Shown here in pieces: positions 1-5,931 of a stretch of DNA of 8,005 bases. Under the pieces are notes generated by a model that was given only the letters and a program-made list of their open reading frames with translations, did not search any database and was not told where the DNA came from. Each line of letters starts with the position of its first letter. Position 1 is the first letter of the stretch. This DNA comes from Rhizobacter sp. GTDB lineage: Bacteria > Pseudomonadota > Gammaproteobacteria > Burkholderiales > Burkholderiaceae_C. A program made the translations under genes and the position numbers. The stretch lies in assembly GCA_025351675.1 (NCBI GenBank), contig JANXVK010000644.1, positions 1 to 8,005 on the forward strand, written 5' to 3'.

Positions 1-16
1 AAAGCCGCGACCGGGC

Positions 17-508
17 CTATCGGCCGCGCCGCACCCGCATCAGCTCGTCCAGGATCAGCAGCGCGGCGCCGACCGTGATCGCGCTGTCGGCGACATTGAA
101 CGACGGGAAGGCGGCGCCGTTCCAGTGCAGCTGGATGAAGTCGACGACCGAGCCGTGCAGCAGCCGGTCGATCACGTTGCCGATCGCGCCGCCGAGGATC
201 AGCGCCAAGGCCCAGCTGAACAAGCGCTCGCCGCCGTGGCGCGCCAGCATCCAGACGATGAAGACGACCGCCACGAGCGCCAGGCCGATGAACAGCCAGC
301 GCTGCCAGCCCGACGACGCGTGCAGGAACGAGAACGCCGCGCCGGTGTTGCGCCAGTGCACGATGTTGAAGAACGAGGTGACGGTGTGGCTGTCGCCGAT
401 CGCCATCGTCTTCAGGATCATCGCCTTCGTGATCTGGTCGAACAGGATCACGACGGCGGCGATGCCGAACCAAGGCAGCATCGCGCTGCCGGATTTTTTG
501 GTTGCCAT
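17..508 (-). CDS. lspA: Lipoprotein signal peptidase (signal peptidase II)
   Basis: A 163-residue inner-membrane aspartyl protease that cleaves the signal peptide from prolipoproteins after Lgt has lipidated the +1 cysteine. Family motifs appear in order: DQ at 24-25 at the end of the first membrane segment, NTGAAFSF at 54-61, GNVIDR at 110-115 with catalytic Asp114, VVDFI at 121-125, and FNVADSAI at 137-144 with catalytic Asp141. Four hydrophobic segments are visible (about 11-33, 70-89, 97-113 and 141-156), and the length is normal. The ATG at 508 is chosen because the protein starts there with a short polar, lysine-containing head. The open frame continues to 877, but that part overlaps ileS in another frame. 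The gene starts 14 bases after the ileS stop, so it is probably the last or next gene of a ribF-ileS-lspA transcript. No clear Shine-Dalgarno precedes it, which suggests translational coupling to ileS. It ends in TAG, 16 bases from the window edge. Confidence 0.96.
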   Translation of the reverse strand: MATKKSGSAMLPWFGIAAVVILFDQITKAMILKTMAIGDSHTVTSFFNIVHWRNTGAAFSFLHASSGWQRWLFIGLALVAVVFIVWMLARHGGERLFSWALALILGGAIGNVIDRLLHGSVVDFIQLHWNGAAFPSFNVADSAITVGAALLILDELMRVRRGR

Positions 509-522
509 GGTGTTGTGGTTCG

Positions 523-3435
523 TCAGGCGATGGTGCGGGTTTCGCCGACACCGGCCAAATTGCTGACACAACGCCCGCAGATCGTCGGGTGTGCCGCATC
601 GGCACCCACGTCGTCGCGGTAGTGCCAGCAGCGCTCGCACTTGGTCGAGGTTGACGGCGTGACCCCGACATGCAGCTCGGTCGCGGTCGACAGCGCAGCC
701 TTCGACGTGATCGTGACGAAGCGCAGGTCTTCGCCGAGCGACGCGAGCAGCGCGTGGTCGGCCGCGTTCGCGCCGATCGTCAGGTTCGCCTGCAACGAGG
801 AGCCGACCTGGCCCGCCGTGCGCACCGCCTCGATCTCCTTGTTCGCCACGTCGCGGATCGCGCGGATGCGCGCCCACTTCGCGAGCAACTCGTCACCGCC
901 CCAGGTGCGGGTGTCGCTGTAGGTCTCGGTGAAGATCGAGACCGACTTCTCTGACGTCGAACTTGACGTCGAGCTCGCCGGTGCGACCACCTTCCACGCC
1001 TCTTCGGCCGTGAAGCTCAGGAACGGCGCCATCCAGCGCAGCATCGCGTGGGTGATGTGCCACAGCGCGGTCTGCGCCGAGCGGCGCGCCACGCTCTTCG
1101 GCGCGGTCGTGTAGAGGCGATCCTTCAGCACGTCGAGGTAGAACGCGCCGAGGTCTTCGCTGCAGAAGACCTGCAGCTTGGCGACCACAGGATGGAACTC
1201 GTAGACCTCGTAGTGCGCGAGCACCTCGTCCTGGAACTGCGCCGCGCGGGCCAGCGCCCAGCGGTCGATCTCGAGCAGCTCGCCGAGCGGCACGGCGTCT
1301 GTCGCGGCGTCGAAGTCGCTCGTGTTCGCGAGCAAAAAGCGCAGCGTGTTGCGGATGCGGCGGTACGAGTCGACGACCCGGTCGAGGATCTTCTCGTCGA
1401 TGCCCAGGTCGCCCGAGTAGTCGGTCGCGGCGCACCACAGGCGGATGATCTCGGCGCCACGCTTCTGCACCGAATCCTGCAGCGAGATGTAGTTGCCAAC
1501 GCTCTTGCTCATCTTGCGGCCCGAACCGTCGACCGTGAAGCCGTGCGTCAGCAGGCCGCGGTAGGGCGCGTGGTCTCCCATCGCGCAGGCGATCAGCAGA
1601 GAAGAGTGGAACCAGCCGCGGTGCTGGTCGTGGCCTTCGAGGTAGAGGTCGGCTTCCGGGCCTTCTTCGCTCGTGACGCCGGGGTGACTGCCGCGCAAGA
1701 CGTGGAAGAAGGTCGAGCCGGAGTCGAACCAGACATCGAGGATGTCGTTGACTTTGGTGTACTGCGACGCCGAATTTTCGGCATCAACGCCGAGCACGTC
1801 GGCGGCGGTCAGCTTCGACCAGGCCTCGACGCCTCCTTGCTGCACGATGTCGGCCGCGCGGTCGATCAGCGCCATCGTGTCGGGGTGCAGCTCGCCGGTC
1901 TCCTTGTGCAGGAAGAACGGCAGCGGCACGCCCCAGTTGCGCTGACGACTGATGCACCAGTCGGGCCGGTTCGCGATCATGTCGTGCAGTCGCGCCTTGC
2001 CGTTCTCCGGGTAGAAACTCGTCTCCTCGATCGCGGCGAGCGCGGTCTGGCGCAGGGTCTTCGCGGGCGTCGCTTTCGCGAACACACCGGCGGTTCCCGG
2101 GGCGGCTTCGTCCATGCGCACGAACCACTGCGCCGCGGCGCGGTAGATCACCGGCGTCTTGTGGCGCCAGCAGTGCGGGTAGCTGTGCGTGAGCGCAGCG
2201 GTCGCGAACAGGCGCCCGGCGTCGCGCAGCGCGTCGGCAACCAGCGGTGCGGCCTTCCAGATGTTCAGGCCGCCGAACAGCGGCAGGCTCGCTTCATAGC
2301 GGCCGTCGCCCGGCACCGGGTTCAGGATGTCGTCGAGCGCCAGGCCGTGCGCGCGGCAGGAGTTGAAGTCTTCGATGCCGTAGGCCGGCGACGAGTGGAC
2401 GATGCCGGTGCCGTCGTCGTCGGTCGCGTAGTCGGCTGCGTAGACCGGCGAGAGGCGGTCGTAGCCCGAATCGACGTGCGCGAGCGGATGCCGGAAGTTC
2501 AGGCCTTCGAGCTTCTCGCCGGTGGTCGTCGCGATCACCGTGCCTGCGAGGTCGTAACGCGCGAGGCACTTGAGGACGAGCGCGCTGGCGAGGATCAGCA
2601 GGCCGCGTTCGGTGTCGACCAGCGAATACTCGATTGCCGGGCCGACGTTGAGCGCCTGGTTGGCAGGGATCGTCCACGCGGTCGTGGTCCAGATCACCGC
2701 GAACGCGTCTTTCGCGATGCCCTTCGAAAGAGAGGGCAATCCGAACGCCGCCGCGAGCTTGATCGGCTCGGCGGCGAGGAACGCGACGTCGACCGTCTGC
2801 GATTTCTTGTCGGCGTACTCGATCTCGAACTCGGCCAGCGACGAGTGGCAGTCGAAGCACCAGTACACCGGCTTCAGGCCGCGGTAGACGAAGCCGCGCT
2901 CGATGATCTTCTTGAGCACGCGGATCTCGTTCGCCTCGTTGCCGAAATCCATCGTGCGGTACGGATGATCCCAATCACCCAACACGCCGACGCGCTTGAA
3001 GTCGGCCATCTGCTGCGCGATTTGCTCGCCCGCATACGCGCGGCTCTTCGCCTGCACGTCAGCGCGTTCGAGCTTGCGGCCGAAGGTCTTCTCGATCTGG
3101 TTCTCGATCGGCAGGCCGTGGCAATCCCAGCCCGGCGTGTAGCGCGCGTCCATGCCCTTGAGCTGGCGCGCTTTTACGATCATGTCCTTCAGGATCTTGT
3201 TCGCGGCGTGGCCAACGTGCAGCGTGCCGTTGGCATACGGCGGGCCGTCGTGCAGCACGAAACGCGGCTGGCCGATGCGGGCCTGGCGCAGGCGCTGGTA
3301 GATGCCTTGGTCGGTCCACTCCTTGACCCAACCCGGCTCGCGCTTGGGCAGGTCGCCGCGCATCGGGAAGGGCGTGTCGGGCAGGTTCAGCGTGGATCGG
3401 TAATCGGTCTTCTGGGTGCTATCCGGGGTCGACAT
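523..3435 (-). CDS. ileS: Isoleucyl-tRNA synthetase
   Basis: A cytoplasmic class I aminoacyl-tRNA synthetase, 970 residues from the ATG at 3435, that charges tRNA-Ile and edits misactivated valine. Visible in order: GPPYANG at 64-70 and HIGH-type HVGH at 73-76; [10 protein letters not shown] at 102-111; CP1 editing domain with WTTTAWTIP at 249-257 and [12 protein letters not shown] at 342-353; DVWFDSGS at 567-574; KMSKS at 641-645; an anticodon-binding region; and a C-terminal zinc finger with Cys933, Cys936, Cys953 and Cys956. All catalytic motifs are intact. The frame also allows an in-frame TTG at 3456, seven codons upstream. I prefer the ATG because the family tolerates variable short heads and the TTG lacks a good ribosome site. 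It lies between ribF (108-base gap) and lspA (14-base gap). An oddity is a Ser/Thr-rich insertion at about 821-828 made by a tandem duplication. Wording of the editing motif resembles betaproteobacterial IleS. Confidence 0.97.
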   Translation of the reverse strand: MSTPDSTQKTDYRSTLNLPDTPFPMRGDLPKREPGWVKEWTDQGIYQRLRQARIGQPRFVLHDGPPYANGTLHVGHAANKILKDMIVKARQLKGMDARYTPGWDCHGLPIENQIEKTFGRKLERADVQAKSRAYAGEQIAQQMADFKRVGVLGDWDHPYRTMDFGNEANEIRVLKKIIERGFVYRGLKPVYWCFDCHSSLAEFEIEYADKKSQTVDVAFLAAEPIKLAAAFGLPSLSKGIAKDAFAVIWTTTAWTIPANQALNVGPAIEYSLVDTERGLLILASALVLKCLARYDLAGTVIATTTGEKLEGLNFRHPLAHVDSGYDRLSPVYAADYATDDDGTGIVHSSPAYGIEDFNSCRAHGLALDDILNPVPGDGRYEASLPLFGGLNIWKAAPLVADALRDAGRLFATAALTHSYPHCWRHKTPVIYRAAAQWFVRMDEAAPGTAGVFAKATPAKTLRQTALAAIEETSFYPENGKARLHDMIANRPDWCISRQRNWGVPLPFFLHKETGELHPDTMALIDRAADIVQQGGVEAWSKLTAADVLGVDAENSASQYTKVNDILDVWFDSGSTFFHVLRGSHPGVTSEEGPEADLYLEGHDQHRGWFHSSLLIACAMGDHAPYRGLLTHGFTVDGSGRKMSKSVGNYISLQDSVQKRGAEIIRLWCAATDYSGDLGIDEKILDRVVDSYRRIRNTLRFLLANTSDFDAATDAVPLGELLEIDRWALARAAQFQDEVLAHYEVYEFHPVVAKLQVFCSEDLGAFYLDVLKDRLYTTAPKSVARRSAQTALWHITHAMLRWMAPFLSFTAEEAWKVVAPASSTSSSTSEKSVSIFTETYSDTRTWGGDELLAKWARIRAIRDVANKEIEAVRTAGQVGSSLQANLTIGANAADHALLASLGEDLRFVTITSKAALSTATELHVGVTPSTSTKCERCWHYRDDVGADAAHPTICGRCVSNLAGVGETRTIA
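952..975 (-). repeat. Two-unit 12-bp tandem repeat inside ileS
   Basis: Two adjacent 12-base units on the plus strand, 952-963 and 964-975, differ at one base. Read on the minus strand they encode Ser-Ser-Thr-Ser twice (IleS residues 821-828). The repeat keeps frame and sits in a loop-like linker of the anticodon-binding region, just before a conserved-looking IFTETY segment. This looks like a recent slippage duplication with no expected functional effect. Confidence 0.7.
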
Positions 3436-3462
3436 GGTGGCGCTCGATGGGTGCAACTCGGT

Positions 3463-3543
3463 GCCCGCGACGGGCAGCGAATCAGAGGTGAAACCCGCAT
3501 CTGCGGCGGGCGCGATTCGAGAGATCGGCGGGCAGGGTGCCCG
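3463..3543 (-). other. ribF-ileS spacer with three small GC hairpins
   Basis: The 108 bases between the ribF stop and the ileS ATG hold three perfect short inverted repeats. One is a 6-bp stem with a 3-base loop at 3529-3543, abutting the ribF stop. The second is a 5-bp stem with a 7-base loop at 3494-3510, followed on the minus strand by only three T residues. The third is a 5-bp stem with a 3-base loop at 3463-3475. The octamer GGTGCCCG occurs on the plus strand at 3460-3467 and again at 3536-3543. None has the U-tract of a strong intrinsic terminator. They may attenuate, stabilise a cleaved operon mRNA, or simply reflect high GC. No T-box or other known leader is recognisable. Confidence 0.3.
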
Positions 3544-4581
3544 TCAAATAATTCGGTCGCGGCTGGTCTGGCGGTTTTCGGCGGCGTGGGCGCTCGGCTG
3601 TGAAGCCAACCAGGCGCGCGCATCGGCCACGTCTTTCTCGATCGCTTTGGAGAGCGCCGGCAGCCCGTCGTAGCGGGCTTCGTCGCGAAGTTTGTGCAGC
3701 AGTTCCACGCGAATGAGTTTACCGTAGCCCCCGTCGGCGCCGAGCGCGGCGGGCCAACCGAGCACGTAGGTCTCGAGCAGCACGCGGCCGCTGTCGTCGA
3801 CGGTCGGGCGCTTGCCGAGGCTGGCGACGCCATCGAGCGGCGGCCGCGTCAGGCCGTGGACACGCACCGCGTAGATGCCGAGCGCAGCGGGTTTCGGGTG
3901 GCTGAAACGCAGGTTCAGCGTGCGGAAGCCGTCGTCGCCGCCTGGCGCGCTCGCTCCGAGGCTTCGGCCCAGCTTCTCGCCGTGGACCACGTGACCGCTG
4001 ATGCTGTACGGCCGCCCGAGCAGAGCGGCCGCGCTCGCCATGTCGCCCCCCGCGAGCGCTTCGCGCACCGCTGAACTCGACACGCGCAGCCCGCGCACCT
4101 CGTAGCTGTTCATGCGCGCAACGTCGAAGCCGGCCTGCTGGCCGGCGGCGTCGAGCATCGCGTAATCGCCGGCGCGCTTCGCGCCGAAGCGGAAGTCGTC
4201 GCCGACCAGCACGTATTTCGTGCCGAGGCCGCGCACCAGCACGTCGTCGATGAAGGCCTGCGGCGATTGCGCGGCGAAGGCCCGGTCGAAGCGCAGCACG
4301 ACAACCTGGTCGATGCCGCAGCGATGCAGCTCGCCGAGCTTGTCGCGCAGCGTCGCGATGCGCGCCGGCGCGAGGTCGGGTTTGCCGGCCACGGTGGCGA
4401 AGTAGTCGCGCGGGTGCGGCTCGAAGGTCATCACGCAGCTCGGCAGGCCCCGGTGCTCGGCCTCCGACTTCAGCAGCGCCAGCATCGCCTGGTGGCCGCG
4501 ATGCACGCCGTCGAAATTCCCGATCGTGAGCGCGCAGGCGGGCGCGATGCCGGGGTGGTGAAAGCCGCGAAACACTTGCAT
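3544..4581 (-). CDS. ribF: Bifunctional riboflavin kinase / FMN adenylyltransferase
   Basis: A 345-residue cytoplasmic enzyme making FMN from riboflavin and FAD from FMN. The N-terminal nucleotidyltransferase half has GNFDGVHRGH at 21-30, FEPHPRDYF at 53-61, VGDDFRFG at 126-133 and SSSAVREAL at 168-176. The C-terminal kinase half has GHVVHGEKLGRSLG at 196-209, then GFRTLNLRF at 218-226 and LLETY at 268-272, where Glu270 matches the catalytic Glu of the family. In many RibF proteins the kinase motif reads GR-LG-FPT-N continuously. Here eight to nine residues rich in Gly and Asp separate GRSLG from the Thr-x-Asn pair (Thr221, Asn223). From memory, Comamonadaceae and relatives carry a similar insertion, so it is probably a lineage trait. 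The start is ATG at 4581, giving the usual short head before the GNFDG motif. The regulator gene ends 21 bases upstream and ileS follows, the typical ribF-ileS-lspA order. Confidence 0.95.
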   Translation of the reverse strand: MQVFRGFHHPGIAPACALTIGNFDGVHRGHQAMLALLKSEAEHRGLPSCVMTFEPHPRDYFATVAGKPDLAPARIATLRDKLGELHRCGIDQVVVLRFDRAFAAQSPQAFIDDVLVRGLGTKYVLVGDDFRFGAKRAGDYAMLDAAGQQAGFDVARMNSYEVRGLRVSSSAVREALAGGDMASAAALLGRPYSISGHVVHGEKLGRSLGASAPGGDDGFRTLNLRFSHPKPAALGIYAVRVHGLTRPPLDGVASLGKRPTVDDSGRVLLETYVLGWPAALGADGGYGKLIRVELLHKLRDEARYDGLPALSKAIEKDVADARAWLASQPSAHAAENRQTSRDRII

Positions 4582-4587
4582 CGCGAC

Positions 4588-4593
4588 ATTATC
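4588..4593 (-). promoter_or_regulatory. Possible -10 element directly upstream of ribF
   Basis: GATAAT on the minus strand ends six bases before the ribF ATG. A start site at the usual distance would fall on or next to the A of the ATG, giving a leaderless mRNA. The hexamer 17 bases further upstream, CGGGCA, matches TTGACA at only three of six positions. No Shine-Dalgarno lies between the element and the ATG. The element is a sequence match only; ribF could equally be read through from the regulator gene. Confidence 0.4.
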
Positions 4594-4602
4594 GGTGGCG
4601 CT

Positions 4603-5841
4603 TCAGCCGCTGCCCGGCGCGCCCTGCGTCTGCTTCAGATGCCGGTAGACCAGCCCGCGCGAGACGCCGAGCTTGCGCGCCGCCTTCGAGACGTTGCCTT
4701 CGCAGGCCTCCAAAGTCTGCACGATCAGATGCCGGTCGCTGTCGCGCAGCGTGCCGACCGACGCGGGCGCGGCGGTGTGGACTTCGGCCGGCTCGGGCAT
4801 CGCCGGCGCCTGCAGCTGGAACAGCGGCCCGGCTCCATCGCGCGCCTGCATGCGCGCCGCGACCCACACGTTCAGCCCGTTCGGCAAGCGGTGCAGCGCG
4901 GCGTTCGCGGAGCGCGTCAACAGCGCGAGCCGGTTCGTCGTGATGCCGAAGACCTCGTCGGCGTGCAGCCCGGTGTCGCCCTGCGCGACGCCGAGCAGGC
5001 GCGCGCCGACGTTGTTGATCCACGCGATGCGGCCGTTCGCATCCAGCCCCGCGAGGCCCTCCATCGGCGTGCCGAGCAGCGCCGGCGTGGTCTGCAGGTG
5101 CACGACGATGTGCTCGCGCGATTGCGCCCGCAGCAGCTGGTTCTCGATCGTGGTCGCATACAGCGCGACGACCGCCGCGGCGTCGAAGCCGAAAGCGCAA
5201 CCCTCGGAGGTGAGATCGAGCACCGCGGCAATCCGCCCGCTCACGTCGCGGATCGGCGCGGCCGCGCAGTGCAGCACCTGCAGGTGGCCGAAGAAGTGTT
5301 CGCCGCCGAGCACGAGGCAGGGCTGGCCGGTGCGCAGCGTGATCCCCGGTGCGCCGGTACCGATGTGCTCTTCGTCGAGGTTCACGCCGACGCGCCGCGC
5401 CAGCGGCACCAGCACCTCGCCGTGGTCGGCGGCGGAGCGCGTCGCATGCACGACCACGCCTTGCGGGTCGGTCAGGATCGCGGTGCAGGCGGTGCCGGCG
5501 AGCGTGTGTTCGAGCTGGTCGAGGTCGGTGGCGGCCGCCTGCAGCAGGATCTGGCTGCGCGCCAGGGCCGAGTGCACGCGGCTGGGCGTGACCGGGTTGA
5601 ACGCGATGTGCTCGACCGGATCACGGTGGCTCTGCACGCAGCGCGACCAAGACTGGATCACGCCTTCGCTGACGAGGCCCGACGGCCGCACGCCGTCCTC
5701 GAAATAGCGCTGGCGCGCGAGCGCGAGGCGCTGCTGCGGCGTCGAGAAGAAGGGCTGCGGCGGCAGCGGGCTGGGGTGAGGTCGCTGATCCAAGAAGTTT
5801 CTCCGATCAAGTTCGCTGTGCAGTGTGGCAGAAGCCGGCAT
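4603..5841 (-). CDS. AcoR-like GAF/PAS/Fis-type regulator lacking the AAA+ domain
   Basis: A 412-residue DNA-binding regulator resembling acetoin-catabolism activators. Residues about 35-75 form the N-terminal helical cap (QRLALARQRYFEDG, then SEGVIQSWSRC). A GAF domain follows at about 85-240, including DEEHIGTGAPGITLRTGQPC and the IRDVSGRIAAVLDL strand. A PAS-like segment lies at about 248-345 (GLAGLDANGRIAWINN). A Fis-type helix-turn-helix lies at about 366-403 (EGNVSKAARKLGVSRGLVYRH). No Walker A, GAFTGA or other sigma-54 AAA+ motif is present, and the PAS region passes straight to the Fis domain. It therefore cannot remodel sigma-54 polymerase in the usual way; it may act on sigma-70 promoters or as an antagonist. 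The GAF domain probably binds a small metabolite. The ATG at 5841 is the first good start, although the frame stays open to 6042. It is divergent from the alcohol dehydrogenase remnant, its likely target, and 21 bases upstream of ribF. Confidence 0.85.
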   Translation of the reverse strand: MPASATLHSELDRRNFLDQRPHPSPLPPQPFFSTPQQRLALARQRYFEDGVRPSGLVSEGVIQSWSRCVQSHRDPVEHIAFNPVTPSRVHSALARSQILLQAAATDLDQLEHTLAGTACTAILTDPQGVVVHATRSAADHGEVLVPLARRVGVNLDEEHIGTGAPGITLRTGQPCLVLGGEHFFGHLQVLHCAAAPIRDVSGRIAAVLDLTSEGCAFGFDAAAVVALYATTIENQLLRAQSREHIVVHLQTTPALLGTPMEGLAGLDANGRIAWINNVGARLLGVAQGDTGLHADEVFGITTNRLALLTRSANAALHRLPNGLNVWVAARMQARDGAGPLFQLQAPAMPEPAEVHTAAPASVGTLRDSDRHLIVQTLEACEGNVSKAARKLGVSRGLVYRHLKQTQGAPGSG

Positions 5842-5931
5842 CAGAACGCCAGCGCCACGCTCGCCGGCCCTCGGCAAGGTGAATTGCTGCAGTGCAAAAG
5901 CGGGTGGCCGGTCATGCGGGCGGAATCTGGC
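5842..5931. promoter_or_regulatory. Divergent intergenic region, regulator / dehydrogenase
   Basis: These 90 bases separate the regulator start from the first ATG of the dehydrogenase frame. They should hold the regulator promoter and, if the dehydrogenase were intact, its promoter. Visible are a short inverted repeat TTGC-N6-GCAA at about 5884-5897 and a direct repeat CGGAA at 5921-5925 and 5938-5942. I found no correctly spaced sigma-54 element: the best match has 11 bases between its GG and GC where 10 are needed. I found no convincing -35/-10 pair. Confidence 0.3.

Noticed and set aside
509..877. N-terminal extension of the lspA frame
   Set aside because: It overlaps ileS in another frame, has no LspA resemblance and is Arg/Gly-rich. 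The motifs and first membrane segment fit the ATG at 508.
1048..3603. An 851-codon open frame antisense to ileS on the plus strand
   Set aside because: It is the opposite-strand shadow of a high-GC gene: rich in Arg, Val, Asp and Glu, with no recognisable domain, and it fully overlaps an unambiguous ileS.
5873..5889. Sigma-54 promoter candidate in the divergent spacer (GGCAA...TTGC)
   Set aside because: The GG and GC elements are 11 bases apart where 10 are required, and the gene it would serve is truncated.
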